A DNA stretch of 64,000 bases from Mycoplasmopsis agalactiae PG2 (GTDB taxonomy: Bacteria > Bacillota_I > Bacilli_A > Mycoplasmatales > Metamycoplasmataceae), in contig NC_009497.1 of assembly GCF_000063605.1 (NCBI RefSeq), positions 682,001 to 746,000 of the forward strand. Direction: 5' to 3'. Below the pieces are notes generated by a model that had not been told where the DNA came from, did no database searches, and saw nothing but the letters and a program-made list of their open reading frames with translations. Both the position numbers and the translations under genes were made by a program. Below, piece after piece: positions 50,261-62,900 of this stretch (position 1 is the first letter of the stretch; each line of letters starts with the position of its first letter).

Positions 50261-50358
50261 TTTATAAGCTCAAAAAAGCTTATTCAGAAAGAATCAAATT
50301 CTTATCAGAAAACCAAATCAATAATAATCAACCTGATGCAGTAAATACAGCACAGTAA
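50261..50358 (+). pseudogene. 3' remnant of a membrane-protein paralog cut by the IS
   Basis: Starting at the right IS end, the frame reads Y-K-L-K-K-A-Y-S-E-R-I-K-F-L and ends after N-Q-P-D-A-V-N-T-A-Q. It aligns with the tail T-K-N-L-R-R-A-Y-A-E-R-I-K-L-L ... Q-P-A-M-N-N of the gene at 47902-48408, at the DNA level too (GCTTATTCAGAAAGAATCAA against GCATATGCAGAAAGAATTAA). The 5' part of this copy was not found before the IS, so it was deleted or moved. Confidence 0.6.
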
Positions 50359-50741
50359 AAATATAGAAGTAACTGCATATTTTAAAATTTTAATTTTTAT
50401 AATTATTTATGAGCCTATAAAGGCTCTTTTATTTTTTTAGTAAATTGTTTTTAGGTTGCCTAAAGAGCCTATAAAATAGCCTTTTACAACATATCCTATT
50501 ATGTTTGATAAACGTATTTTTGAATATAAAGCACAGTATAAGCTATGTAAATTTCAGCACTTGTATAATTATGTTTTTTAGTAAAATTATGTAAATCAGA
50601 TAAATTCATTAGAATGAATTTGTGACATATGTTAAAACAGGCAGCTTATTTAATAAAGTTAAATTAAAGTCTTGTTTTCGTTTTACTTATATAAAAAAAT
50701 ATTTTATTATTTTTACAAAATTATAGAATGAGGCAATATAT
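50359..50741. other. Intergenic region after the IS-disrupted gene
   Basis: 383 bases without a gene. A hairpin GAGCC-TATAAA-GGCTC with T-run at 50411-50432 is the terminator of the disrupted gene; a variant of the 11-mer (CTATAAAATAG) follows at about 50469. Confidence 0.6.
50411..50432 (+). terminator. Terminator of the disrupted membrane-protein paralog
   Basis: GAGCC/GGCTC stem, six-base loop, T-rich tail. Confidence 0.75.
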
Positions 50742-51479
50742 ATGACAAGATTGAAAAAATTAATGCTTATGTTCAGCTCTGTTGTTACTTTATCAACCCT
50801 ACCTATTGTTGCTGCTAAATGTGGTGATACTGATAGCAATGCTAAAACTGATGATCCATCTAAGAAAATAGATGATCCAAACAATAATAAAGAAAGTGGA
50901 GATCAAAAAAATCCTAATAAAAACCCTAACAACACAGAAAATCCAGATCATAATAATACAGCTGGCAAGACTGATAATGGCAGCAAAGATGACAAAAATA
51001 ATATGACTCCGAGTGATGACCTTAATGCTCTAAATAAAGACACAGACGAAGAAGAGAAGAGAAAACAAGAAGCCGAAAAAAAGAAAAAAGAAGAGGAAGA
51101 AGCTAAGAGAAAGCAAGAAGAAGAAAGAAAAAAAGAAGCTGATGAGAAAAAGAAACAGGAAGAAGAAGAGAGAAAGAGAAAGGAAGCTGAAGCAGAGAAA
51201 GCCAAGAAAAATGTAGAGGAATTTAGGAAGCTGTTTAAAGAATTAGAAAAAATTAAAAAAGAATATGATGAAGTAAAAAGCAGATTAACTGGGCCTGAAT
51301 ATGAAACCATAAAGACTAAATATGAAAGTTTCTTTTATGCAAGTGGATACAATCAATACACACAATTTATGGAGCAATCAAAAAGCGATAATGATCCTGG
51401 TTACTTATTAGGCATACTAAAAGAATTTGTTAACAATCACAACTCAACTGTTAAATCTAAATTTGAAAAACTTCAATAG
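50742..51479 (+). CDS. Lipoprotein with Lys/Glu-rich single helix
   Basis: 245 residues. Signal peptide M-T-R-L-K-K-L ... L-P-I-V-A-A-K-C, lipidated Cys27. Residues ~30-95 are a disordered Asp/Asn/Lys/Pro linker with short D-D-P repeats; ~105-165 form an uninterrupted E/K/R run (K-K-K-E-E-E-E-A-K-R-K-Q-E-E) typical of a stable single alpha-helix or coiled coil; the C-terminus (~170-245) is a compact helical region with G-Y-N-Q-Y-T-Q-F. It contains no TGA Trp codon. No family recognised; a stalked surface lipoprotein. Confidence 0.78.
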   Translation: MTRLKKLMLMFSSVVTLSTLPIVAAKCGDTDSNAKTDDPSKKIDDPNNNKESGDQKNPNKNPNNTENPDHNNTAGKTDNGSKDDKNNMTPSDDLNALNKDTDEEEKRKQEAEKKKKEEEEAKRKQEEERKKEADEKKKQEEEERKRKEAEAEKAKKNVEEFRKLFKELEKIKKEYDEVKSRLTGPEYETIKTKYESFFYASGYNQYTQFMEQSKSDNDPGYLLGILKEFVNNHNSTVKSKFEKLQ

Positions 51480-51515
51480 TTTTTAAGATAGGTAAATTGC
51501 AGTGTAATTTGTACA

Positions 51516-51543
51516 AAAAATCTAACCACGAGGCTAGATTTTT
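51516..51543. terminator. Bidirectional terminator between lipoprotein and rplL
   Basis: AAAAATCTA ... TAGATTTTT stem, extended by CC/GG pairs, placed between two convergent genes. Confidence 0.75.
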
Positions 51544-51558
51544 AAGTACTTGTTTTTA

Positions 51559-51930
51559 TTATTTTAATTCAACATCTGCGCCAGCTTCAACTAATTTAGC
51601 TTTTAAAGCTTCAGCTTCAGCAGCAGGAATGTTTTCTTTTAATGTAGCAGGAAGTGTTGAAACTAATTTGTTTGCATCCATTAATGCAAGGTTAAGAAGT
51701 TCTTTAACTGCTTTAACAATAGCAAGTTTTTTACCATTGTCAGACTTAAGAATAACTGAAAGAGTTGATTTCTTTTCTTCAGCTTCAGCAGCAGGTGCAG
51801 CAGCTGCAACAGCAACAGCTGAAGGGTCGATACCAAATTCTTCTTTCATTGCTTCAACTAATTCCATAACTTCTTTAATTGACATTTCTTTTAATGAAGA
51901 AATAAATGATTCTTTTGTTAATTTTGCCAT
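51559..51930 (-). CDS. rplL: 50S ribosomal protein L7/L12
   Basis: 123 residues: N-terminal dimerisation helices (M-A-K-L-T-K-E-S-F), an Ala-rich hinge ([12 protein letters not shown]) and the C-terminal domain with E-K-K-S-T ... [10 protein letters not shown]7/L12 dimers form the flexible stalk that recruits translation GTPases. 26 bases after rplJ in the same operon. Confidence 0.97.
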   Translation of the reverse strand: MAKLTKESFISSLKEMSIKEVMELVEAMKEEFGIDPSAVAVAAAAPAAEAEEKKSTLSVILKSDNGKKLAIVKAVKELLNLALMDANKLVSTLPATLKENIPAAEAEALKAKLVEAGADVELK

Positions 51931-51956
51931 GATATTAATCCTTTCTTTTAAAAGTA

Positions 51957-52460
51957 TTATTCGCTTTCTTTTTCACTATATAGCTTTAAAGAAAGAGAGA
52001 GTTGTTGTAATGGAGCAATAAGTGAACGTGCAAGAATTGATAATGCTTCTTCATAGTTTGGTAATGAAGCAACTTCAGCAACACCTTTTGCATCAATAAC
52101 ATTATTTTCAAATACACCAGCTTTAGGTACTAATAATTTGTTTTCTTTTGCAAATTTAACTAATACTTTAGCAGCTGCATTGTCTTCTAGATTGCTAAAT
52201 GCAAATAAGTTAGGACCAACTAAATGTTCATCAAGGTCATAACCAGCTTTCTTAGCTGCTAACTTAAACAATCTATTTTTGTAAACTTTAACTTCAATGC
52301 CTAATTTTTTGGCACTAACACGTAAGTTTTTAAGGTCAGCAACAGTTAGACCACGGTATTCAGCAACAATAAATCCTTTAGCTGCAGCAATTTTTTGGCT
52401 AATTTCTTCAACTGTTTCAACTTTTGCTAATCTGTTTGCTGTTTCTTTGACTGTATGCAT
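51957..52460 (-). CDS. rplJ: 50S ribosomal protein L10
   Basis: 167 residues from M-H-T-V-K-E-T (GGGGGAAA ribosome site upstream decides this start over in-frame upstream codons). Typical L10 blocks: [11 protein letters not shown] and K-V-Y-K-N-R-L. L10 anchors L7/L12 dimers to 23S rRNA. In many bacteria L10 represses its own operon by binding the leader; the 52461-52560 leader is a candidate site, but I cannot make out the specific structure. Confidence 0.97.
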   Translation of the reverse strand: MHTVKETANRLAKVETVEEISQKIAAAKGFIVAEYRGLTVADLKNLRVSAKKLGIEVKVYKNRLFKLAAKKAGYDLDEHLVGPNLFAFSNLEDNAAAKVLVKFAKENKLLVPKAGVFENNVIDAKGVAEVASLPNYEEALSILARSLIAPLQQLSLSLKLYSEKESE

Positions 52461-52744
52461 CAAATTTCCCCCTTTCATAATAAATAAAGAGTTCCAATAC
52501 AATAGACAATATTAGTTATAAGAAAAAACTAAGATATACACTCGGTAACATATTAAGCTAGGCAGTTACTGTCTTTATGTATTGTATTTATATTTTATAA
52601 ATAAATTTATTTTTTCAAAGTAAAAATATATCCTTAATTAATAACTAATTGCTTACAAGTAGATTGAGCAATATAAAGCATGAATAAATTGTGTATAATT
52701 GCATAATTATTAAGAAATATTAGCATTCTATAGGAGATTTGTCT

Positions 52745-53464
52745 ATGAAAAAATTACATAAACTAGGTTTTGCTATTCTTCCAATTTCTCTAACAGCTTC
52801 ATTTGTTTCAGCAGGTTGCAATGATAAAAGCAAGTCTGACATTAAGCTTGATGAAAATACAAAATTGTTTTACTTTGATATCAATTCAAACAATAAAGCA
52901 ACCATAACTGCCTATAATCGTGCACTTTTCGACAATTTTAACAATATTGTTGCTCAAAGTAAAACAATCAAAATTCCTGAAAAAGTTAAATACAAAAATG
53001 TTGAATATGTTGTTGATTCAATTGGCTCAGAATCATTTATGGAATTAGCCAATTTAGAAGAGGTTGAATTTTCAAACGAAATAAAATTTATTGGCGACAG
53101 AGCTTTTGCTAATAGTTCTAAACTAAAATCAATCAAATTTAGTGAAGCTTCAGAACTAGAAGCAATTAACATTAGCGCTTTTGCTAATACTAATTTAGAA
53201 AATGTTATCTTACATAAAAAACTTTCTTCAATTGCCTCATATGCCTTTGCTAATATAAAAAATGACAAATTTTCATTAGTGCTTAATTCACAGTTAGATA
53301 ATGGTAGCAAACTTAATATTGGTCAATATGCTTTTAAGGATCTAAAAAATTCATTCAAGCTAAAAATTAAAAACCTTAAAATTGAAGCAGTTGCTGGTGC
53401 TGATAAATTGGCTGAATTTGCCCAATTTATAGGCTTAAAGGACAATCAAATCACTTTTAGTAAA

Positions 53465-53470
<6 letters not shown>
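52745..53470 (+). CDS. BspA-type leucine-rich repeat lipoprotein
   Basis: 241 residues. TAGGAGAT upstream fixes the ATG at 52745; signal peptide with F-V-S-A-G-C, lipidated Cys25. Residues ~80-200 form about four BspA/LRR_5 repeats of ~23 residues (I-G-S-E-S-F, I-G-D-R-A-F-A-N, I-N-I-S-A-F-A-N, I-A-S-Y-A-F-A-N, I-G-Q-Y-A-F-K-D). Such lipoproteins are widespread on mollicute and Gram-negative anaerobe surfaces and often bind host proteins; binding partner here unknown. It converges on lysS with a shared terminator. Confidence 0.82.
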
Positions 53471-54954
<1,484 letters not shown>

Positions 54955-55108
54955 TATTAATTATTATCTCCAAAAACAAAAGATTTATATATTTATATAT
55001 CTTATATGAATATTGAATAATGGTGGCAAAAAATGCCTTCTAGTCCCATTTATTTAATAATTTTAAAATATAATTCATAATGATTGTTATTACTAATGAG
55101 GTTAACAA

Positions 55109-55999
55109 ATGGCAAAATACTACAATGGCATACATTACATTTTAGATGAAGAAAATCATCAAGTAATATTAATGAACAATTTTCAAGAGCAACTGCTGGG
55201 ATCTAATAAATTTTTAAAATTCAAAAAGCTGGGTGGCTCATCTATTTCGAATATTTTAACTCCTGACCGTTTTAATAGTGAATTTAAAGCCTTTTGTCAT
55301 ATTGCAAGGCTTGCCCTTCCGGTTTTGCAAAAAAAATATGTAAATGCTGGTCAAATATTGGAACCTAAAATCATTGAAAATTTGCAAGAATTTTATACCA
55401 AAAAATTGCTCAAAAACACTATAATTAAGCATATTGAGGCAAAAGATGTCGATTATGATTACTTTAAAAATTTAGATATTATTGGTGGGGTGCCTGATGC
55501 TTTAGCTGAAAATGAAAAAATTGTTTTTGAGATCAAAACAACAAATATAAAAAACTATGATTCTTGAACTTTAAACAATCAAGCTAACAAGTTAAAAAAA
55601 GATGGTGTTCCACTTAATTATAAAAAGCAAGCACAGTTATATGCAAGTTTGCTCGGCTATGATTCATACATTATTGTTGGTTGCTTTTTAAATGATGATG
55701 ATTATGCTAATCCTGAAGATGTAGATGTTGCCAAAAGAAAAATTGAAGTATTTCACTACTCACTAAAAAATAATCCTGATTTGCAAATGCAAATAAAAGA
55801 TGATATTCAAAAAATAATAGAATTTCACAAAAGATACAGTGTTTATAAAGAAAAAAGATCGCCTAAGTATGACTTAATAAATGACAAAGATCAAGTTGAC
55901 TACCTTAGATGCAAGAATGAAAATGAAAGAAGAGAACTTTTTAATAAATGAAAACAAATGGGTAAAATAGATGATGACATTCCATTTGAATCATTTTAA
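55109..55999 (+). CDS. YqaJ-like PD-(D/E)XK nuclease (MAGa7180-like)
   Basis: 296 residues. The catalytic core is visible: G-G-V-P-D-A (metal-binding Asp) and I-V-F-E-I-K-T-T (E-x-K), followed by a Q-A-Q-L-Y-A helix, the usual order in YqaJ/lambda-exonuclease-like nucleases. I recognise it as the mycoplasma putative nuclease type named after M. agalactiae MAGa7180; role is not established (phage-like recombination or DNA processing possible). AATGAGGT stands before the ATG. Not obviously operonic with lysS, which is divergent. Confidence 0.75.
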
Positions 56000-56007
56000 C
56001 AAAATGC

Positions 56008-56018
56008 CTGTTTTATAG
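56008..56018 (-). repeat. CTATAAAACAG intergenic 11-mer, copy 6
   Basis: Exact copy on the minus strand in the 44-base gap between the nuclease gene and tex. Confidence 0.6.
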
Positions 56019-56043
56019 CATTTTTAGAAAAAAGGGGGTAAAA

Positions 56044-58206
56044 ATGAATATATCAATTACATATGTAGCTAATCAACTTAAACTTAACGAAGACCAAGTT
56101 TCAACAGTACTTAATTTATTAGATGAAGGAGCTACAGTTCCTTTTATTGCTAGATATAGAAAAGCTTTAACTGGTGGCCTTGATGAAGAAGTTATTCAAG
56201 AAATTCACCAAATGTATACTTACAATATTGAACTTAATAAGCGTAAGGAAGCTATTATTAAAATATTGGAAGAAAAGAAGCTTTTAACTGCTGAATTAAA
56301 AACCAAAATTGACGAAGTTGATACTAAAGCAGCTTTAGAAAATATTTATGAGCCATTTAAAGTTGGCAAAAAAACTAAGGCAACAGAAGCTATTGCTTTA
56401 GGTTTAGAGCAACTTGCATTATCAATTCTAGAGGCCGAAAATCCAAGATTTAATCCTTATAAAGAAGCAGAAAAATATCTTAATGAAAAAGTACAAAGTG
56501 TTGAGTTTGCTATTGAACAAGCTCAATACATTATTAGTCAGATAGTGTCACAAGATGTTGCTAACCGTGAAATGGTCAAAAAACAAATATATGACTATGG
56601 TTATATCATCACGAAAAAGAAGAAAAATGCTGAGGATGAAAAAGAAACTTTCCATATGTATTATGACCATAAGGAAAGAGTAAGCAAAATTCCTAATCAT
56701 AGAGTATTAGCAATTTCTAGAGCTGAAAATTTGAAAATAATTAGTTACAACATTGAAGAATTTAATCAAGCAAAAATAACATATGATTTAAACCAAAAGT
56801 ACTTTAAAATAAAGACAACGGGCAAAATTATTCATGCTTCAATTATTGATAGTTTAGAAAGATTAATTCTTCCTTCAATTATTAGAGAAATTAAATCTGG
56901 CCTTTTTGCTCGAGCTGAAAGCGAAGCAATTAAACTTTTTGCTGAAAATGTTGAAACAATGCTCTTATTCCCTGCTGTTAAAAATAAATGAGTGGCTGCA
57001 ATTGACCCTGCATTCGTTAATGGCTGTAAAATAGCCATTTTAGACCCACAAGGTAACTTCATTGAAAAAGGCATAATGTATCCTAACCCCCCACAATCAA
57101 GAACCGAAAATGCTGCTAGAACAATTAATAAATTTCTTGATAAATACCCTATAAACATCATTGTTATAGGTAATGGTACTGCTTCAAGAGAAACTGAACA
57201 ATTTATTGCTAATGTAATTAAAGAAAGAGAAAAGACTCACAAAGATCTTGACTTGCAATTTGCAATAGTTTCTGAAGTTGGTGCTTCAGTTTACTCAGCT
57301 TCTGAAATTGCTATTAAAGAATTCCCTGATTTAAATGTCGAAGAAAGAAGCGCAATTAATATTGGTAGAAGGTTCCAAGACCCCCTTAATGAACTTATTA
57401 AAATTGATCCAAAATCTATTGGAGTTGGACAATATCAATATGACGTAAATCAAAAAGAGCTTTCACAAGCTTTAGAATTTAAAGTGGATAAAGCAGTTAA
57501 CTTAGTTGGTGTTGACTTAAACACTGCATCAGCTGAAATATTAAAATTTGTTTCTGGCTTAAATAATAAACATGTACAAAATATTATCGAATACCGTAGT
57601 AAAATAGGCAAATTCAGAAACCGTGAAGAATTATTAAAAGTAAAATCTTTAGGTGAAAATACCTATGAACAAGCAGTTGGATTTTTAAGAATTCATGATT
57701 CAAATAACTTTTTTGATAGAACAAGCATCCATCCCGAATCATATGAATTGGCAAATAAAATTGTTGATAAATTAGGCATAGATTTAGAAAACATTAATAC
57801 TGAAGTGCTTAAAAATGCTGATATTAAATCTTTAGCAGCTGAATTTAACTCTAATGAATATGATGTCAAATTAATTATTGATTCTTTAATAAATCCTACT
57901 AAAGATATTAGAGATGAAAAAGAAGGTTATAAGCTTAAAAAAGATATTTTAAATCTTAAAGATTTAAAAGTTGGCATGATTTTAGAAGGCTCAGTGCAAA
58001 ATATTACTGACTTTGGTATCTTTGTTTACATAGGTATTAAGCAAGCAGTGCTTATCCATATTTCAAAAATGAAGAAAACCCCTACTCACTACGTTGCCCA
58101 CCCTAAAGATTTAGTTAAGACTGGTGATGTTGTTACTTTAGAAATTATTGAGATTAACAAAGAAAATGACAAAATTCAAGGTAAACTAATTTGACCAGAA
58201 AGCTAA
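56044..58206 (+). CDS. tex: Tex RNA-binding transcription accessory protein
   Basis: 720 residues, near the usual ~720-780. Order of parts: N-terminal helical domain with V-P-F-I-A-R-Y-R-K, YqgF-like RNase H fold (A-A-I-D-P-A-F-V-N-G-C-K ... I-G-N-G-T-A-S-R-E-T), helix-hairpin-helix pair (V-D-L-N-T-A-S-A and R-N-R-E-E-L-L-K-V-K), and a C-terminal S1 RNA-binding domain (G-M-I-L-E-G-S-V-Q-N-I-T-D-F-G-I-F-V). Tex binds nucleic acids and has been tied to transcription and toxin expression; its exact role is still loose. GGGGG stands before the ATG. Confidence 0.95.
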
Positions 58207-58274
58207 TAAAACAGGTGTTTTAGACAAATTTAACTACATAGCAAAAATTCAAGAAGGCAAAATTCTTGAATTTT

Positions 58275-58301
58275 TTAGCACTCTAGCAATTAAAGTGCTA
58301 A
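58275..58301 (+). promoter_or_regulatory. CIRCE operator (HrcA-binding) of clpB
   Basis: TTAGCACTC, nine bases, AAGTGCTAA: eight of nine positions symmetrical, with the consensus TTAGCACTC left arm intact. It lies 34 bases before the clpB start, so clpB should be repressed by HrcA and induced by heat. Confidence 0.93.
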
Positions 58302-58334
58302 AATATTTGTGTTAGAGTGTTGTGGAGGTAAGCT

Positions 58335-60497
58335 ATGGAATTTAATTTTGAAGATTTATTTAATAACATCCAAGACAATAATAAAAATACTGAAAATGAT
58401 CCACTTAAAATATATGGCCGTAATTTAACTGATTTAGCTGCTAAACATGAATTAGAGCCAGTTATAAATAGAGATGATGAAATTAGAAGATTAATTCGTA
58501 TTTTAAGTCGTAAAACTAAAAATAATCCTGTCTTAGTAGGTGAACCAGGTGTTGGTAAAACTGCAATTGTGGAAGGATTAGCTAGAAAAATAGTTGAAGG
58601 AGAAGTTCCTGAAAACCTTAAAAATAAGGATGTTTATGAACTAGACTTAACAAGTCTTATAGCTGGTGCACAGTTTCAGGGCCAATTTGAAAAAAGGCTT
58701 AAAGACGTATTAAAAAAAATTGAAGATTCTAATGGCGAAATAATTGTTTTCATTGATGAAATACATATGTTAGTTGGCACTGGTAAAAATGCTGATGGTG
58801 GTATGGATGCTGCTAACATTGTTAAGCCATTAATGGCTAGAGGCAAAATGCACTTAATTGGAGCAACAACCTACAATGAATATAGAAAATATATTGAAAA
58901 AGATGCGGCCTTAGAAAGACGTATGCAAAAAGTCGACATTTTAGAACCTTCAATTGATGACACTATTACTATATTACGTGGAATTAAAAGTAGATTTGAA
59001 AATTATCATAATGTCAAAATTCAAGATGACGCCTTAGTAGCTGCTGCCAAGTTAAGTTCTCGTTATATTTCAGACAGATTCTTACCTGATAAAGCTATTG
59101 ATTTAGTAGATGAAGCAGCTGCTACTATAAAAACCGAAATTAACTATGAACCAGAGGAATTGGAAAAAGTAAAGCAGTTATTAACTCGCTTAAATATGGA
59201 GAAAATTGCTTTAAATGAAGAAGATAAAGAAAAGCATAAAAATAGAATCTTAGAACTCGAAAAAGAGATTAAGTCTGCTAATGAAAAAATAAGCAAGCTA
59301 CAAAACAAGTGAAATGATGAGAAAAAAGAATTAGAAGACTTATCAAAACTAAAAAAATATTTAGATGATTTATGATACAAAATAAACATTTACAAAAGAG
59401 AAACTAAATATGAAGATGCTTCAAGATTAGAATATTCAGAAGTTCCAAAAATTGAGAAAAAAATAAAGGAATTAGAAGAAAAAATATCTTCAGGCGCATC
59501 AACTTTAATTAAAAATAGTGTAACAGCAGAAGAAATTGCGGGAATTGTTTCAAAATGAACAATGATTCCAGTAACTAAATTATTAGAAACTGATAAGCAA
59601 AAATTACTTAATCTTGAAAATGAATTAAAATCCAGAATTAAAGGTCAAGATGAAGCAGTCAATTTGGTGTCTAAGGCTGTTTTAAGGGCGAAGGCGAACA
59701 TTAACGATCCTAACAGACCGCTTGCAAGTTTTCTATTCACAGGGCCAACCGGAGTTGGTAAAACTGAATTAGCAAGAGCATTAGCATTTGCTTTATTTGA
59801 TAGTGAAAAACAAATGATTAGACTCGATATGTCTGAATATATGGAAAAACACAGCGTATCTAAAATAATTGGTGCTCCTCCAGGTTATGTTGGCTTTGAC
59901 CAAGGTGGATCACTTGCTGAAAATATTAGAAAAAATCCATATACTATCTTGCTTTTTGATGAAATTGAAAAAGCTGACAGAAACGTTTTGAACATCTTAT
60001 TACAAATTCTTGATAATGGTGCCTTTACCGATTCAACTGGAAGAGTCATAAACTGTAGAAACTTAATCATTATCATGACTTCTAATATTGCTTCAAACAT
60101 TGAACTAAACGAAGCTTTAGATCAAGTTCCTGGCTTAAAAGCTGAGTTACTTAAATTTTTAAGCCCTGAGTTTATAAACAGAATTGATGAAATTGTTAAA
60201 TTTAACCACCTAAGTGAATATGATATTCAACAAATTGTAATTTTAGAACTGCAAAAATTAATTAAAAGAATTTTTGAAACTAAGGAAATTACACTAAAGT
60301 ATTCACCTAAATTAGTTGAACACATTGCTAAAAATGCTTATGATGAGAACTTTGGCGCTCGTCCAATTAAAAGATATATTCAAAATAATATCGAAAGTAT
60401 GCTAGCTTACCAAATAATTGAAGGCTCACTCCACAAAAATAATGAATATGAAATAACTGTTTTTGCAAACAAATTCATTGTTTCAAAAGCAAAATAA
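58335..60497 (+). CDS. clpB: ClpB disaggregase, short form without N domain
   Basis: 720 residues; full-length ClpB has ~860, the missing part being the N-terminal Clp_N repeats, as is usual in mycoplasmas. AAA+ domain 1: Walker [10 protein letters not shown], Walker B F-I-D-E-I-H; the middle-domain coiled coil lies at ~285-400; AAA+ domain 2: Walker [10 protein letters not shown], Walker [11 protein letters not shown], sensor R-P-I-K-R. It rescues aggregated proteins with DnaK. No ClpP-binding I-G-F/L loop is apparent, fitting ClpB. GGAGG precedes the ATG; heat regulation by CIRCE. Confidence 0.95.
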
Positions 60498-60506
60498 TTA
60501 GAAAAT

Positions 60507-60547
60507 AAAATGCAGGCAAAATTCAACTTTTTCGCTTGCATTTTTTT
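60507..60547 (+). terminator. Terminator of clpB
   Basis: Eleven-base stem AAAATGCAGGC/GCTTGCATTTT (one G-U) followed by T-run. Confidence 0.8.
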
Positions 60548-60627
60548 ATTATTGTTTTAAAATTAAATTACTAACCCTGTCAAGTAGTAGTGCTTGACAC
60601 CCAAAATATTTATAAAGGAGCTTAACT

Positions 60628-60918
60628 ATGGTTAAAATTAGACTTAAACGTCTAGGAAGCAAGTTTAACGCTTGCTACAAAATTGTAGTAGCAGATGCTC
60701 GTGCTCCACGTGATGGAAGATTTATAGAAGCTATTGGTGAATACAACCCTCACTCAAAAGCTCTTAGAATCAATGAAGAAGCTGCTATTCAATGAATTAA
60801 AAATGGTGCACAACTAACACAAACTGTTTACAACCTTTTCAAAACTCAAAAACTTAACGAAAAAATCAATTCTGTACTAAAAAGTGAAAAAGTTGCTGCT
60901 AAACAAGCATCAAAATAA
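60628..60918 (+). CDS. rpsP: 30S ribosomal protein S16
   Basis: 96 residues beginning [10 protein letters not shown] with the S16 signature and [16 protein letters not shown] is 8 bases upstream of the ATG. First gene of rpsP-trmD-rplS. Confidence 0.96.
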
Positions 60919-60921
60919 TTT

Positions 60922-61605
60922 ATGAAGATTAATTTTTTAACGCTTTTTCCTAACTATTTTTCCCCTTTTACTGAAGAATCGATTATTGCAAAGGCAATAG
61001 AAAATAAGCTTATTGACATAAATATCGTTGACTTTAGATTGTTTAGTTTAGATAAACATCATAAAGTAGATGACGAAACTTATGGCGGTGGTCAAGGTAT
61101 GCTTTTACAAATTGAGCCAATCGATAGAGCTTTAGATTCATTAGAAAGCAGAGGCGGATATAAAATTTTGGTTTCACCGCAAGGAAAGGTCTTTAACCAA
61201 CAAAAAGCACGCGAGTTATCTAAATTTGACCAAATTACCTTTATTTCAGGCAGATATGAAGGATTTGACGAACGTGTAACTGAACTAGTTGATGAAGAAT
61301 TATCAATTGGTGATTATGTGCTTACTGGTGGTGAATTGCCTTCTATGGTAATGGCTGATTCAATAATTAGGCTCATTGATAATGTCATTAGAAAAGAAAG
61401 CCACGAATATGAATCATTTGAAGGCGATGGCTTACTAGACTATCCACAATATACACGTCCACGTGAATATAAAGGAATGTCTGTACCTGATGTTCTTTTA
61501 AATGGCAATCATGCTGAAATTGAAAAGTGAAGGAAAGAAGCTAAATATAAAAAGACATTAAAAAATCGTCCAGATATTATTGAAAGGATTAATCATGAGA
61601 AATAA
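60922..61605 (+). CDS. trmD: tRNA (guanine-N1)-methyltransferase
   Basis: 227 residues. TrmD hallmarks: D-D[10 protein letters not shown] near residue 50, [11 protein letters not shown] (SAM knot) and [12 protein letters not shown]. It makes m1G37 next to the anticodon and prevents frameshifting. Only 3 bases after rpsP; the usual rimM between them is missing. Its end overlaps the rplS start by 11 bases. Confidence 0.96.
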
Positions 61606-61945
61606 ATTAATCGAATTAGTAGAAGCTAGTCAATTACGTACAGATTTCCCAGAATTTCGTGTTGGAGACAATGTTAGAGTTCATGTTCGTATTCGTGAAG
61701 GCGGAAAAGAACGTATCCAAATTTTTGAAGGTTTAGTAATTAGCAAAAAAGAATCAGGTACCAGAGAAACTTTTACAGTTAGAAAAATATCTTTCGGAAT
61801 CGGTGTTAATAGAACTTTCCCACTACACTCACCACTAATTTCAGCAATTGAAGTTGTTAGATCTAACAAAGTTAGAAGAGCAAAACTTTACTACATGAAA
61901 AACCGTGCTGGTAAATCAGCTCGTCTTAAAGAAATTAAGAGATAA
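61595..61945 (+). CDS. rplS: 50S ribosomal protein L19
   Basis: 116 residues from M-R-N-K-L-I-E (GAAAGGA ribosome site inside trmD fixes this start). L19 blocks: [15 protein letters not shown], and V-R-R-A-K-L-Y-Y-M. It stabilises the 30S-50S bridge. Overlap with trmD implies coupling. Confidence 0.96.
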   Translation: MRNKLIELVEASQLRTDFPEFRVGDNVRVHVRIREGGKERIQIFEGLVISKKESGTRETFTVRKISFGIGVNRTFPLHSPLISAIEVVRSNKVRRAKLYYMKNRAGKSARLKEIKR

Positions 61946-61966
61946 AAAAAGCCAAACCGGCTTTTT
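61946..61966. terminator. Terminator between rplS and fmt
   Basis: Perfect AAAAAGCC/GGCTTTTT with a 5-base loop; works for both converging genes. Confidence 0.85.
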
Positions 61967-61976
61967 ATTTTTATAC

Positions 61977-61987
61977 CTGTTTTATAG
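61977..61987 (-). repeat. CTATAAAACAG intergenic 11-mer, copy 7
   Basis: Exact copy on the minus strand, between the rplS terminator and the fmt stop codon. Confidence 0.6.
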
Positions 61988-61992
61988 GTGTT

Positions 61993-62832
61993 TTAGTAAT
62001 TTATCTTAACTCTTTTTTTACTATCAAATTGATAGTCAACTGCATAAATAACTCCGTCAGAGAGCTCAAGCTTAATTCCTGCTTTTACCACCTTTTTAAT
62101 TGCAAAAAATAATTTAACTCTCTTGCCATTAATATAAGCAAATGCTCCCGGGTTATATTCATATGCTCTTATTTTGCTTATTGCTTGATCGCAAGTGAAG
62201 TCCTTAGTTATCTCAGCATCTTCTTTATTTAATTTAGGACTAAAAGTGACTTTTGATTTGTCTTGCACTTCTCTTGCAAGCTCGCCTTTATCAATTTTAT
62301 TAAGTCACTCAACGATATGATCGGCTGTAAGTAGGCTTATTTTCTTTAAAAGCGAAGAAGCAACATCAGTTTCACTAATTTCAAACTCTATTTTTGCAAA
62401 AACATCACCTGCGTCCATCGCTTTTACCATCTCCATAAGTGACACACCAGTTGTTTTGTCATTATTTAATAAAGCATGCTGAACCGGAGCAGCCCCACGG
62501 TATTTAGGCAATATTGAACCATGAACATTTAAGTTTAGTTTTTTAGCTATTTGCAAAACTGAAGTAGGTATCAACTGACCAAAAGCAGCTGTTACTAAAT
62601 AGTCATAATCTAAAGCTCTTAATTCATCAGCAATTTGTCCTATTTTTTCAGGTTGAAAACACCTAATATTATATTTTTGCGCTAATGCTTTAGTTGGCGT
62701 ACTGGTTAAAACTCTCCCTCTTTGATTTGGTTTGTCAGGTTGGCTCACAATTCCTACAACTGTGAAATTGTTTATAATTTTTTCAAAAATTGGGACAGCA
62801 AATTCAGGAGTCCCTGCTAATAAAATCTTCAT
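61993..62832 (-). CDS. fmt: Methionyl-tRNA formyltransferase
   Basis: 279 residues, shorter than the usual ~310. N-terminal formyltransferase domain: G-T-P-E-F-A-V-P at the start, catalytic residues in L-N-V-H-G-S-I-L-P-K-Y-R-G (Asn, His) and M-D-A-G-D-V (Asp); the C-terminal OB-fold domain (~200-279) is trimmed but present. It formylates initiator Met-tRNA using 10-formyl-THF. Confidence 0.95.
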
Positions 62833-62900
62833 AGCATAATTTTAATAAATTATTTAATATAATTTTAGAAGTTATAGACCATTATTGCTAAAGGAGCTTT

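Noticed and set aside
51497-52021. Plus-strand open frame of 174 codons across rplL
   Set aside because: It is the antisense of rplL and rplJ, which are unmistakable on the minus strand.
52461-52560. L10-leader RNA structure upstream of rplJ
   Set aside because: Expected by position, but I could not draw the conserved structure by eye, so it is mentioned only under rplJ.
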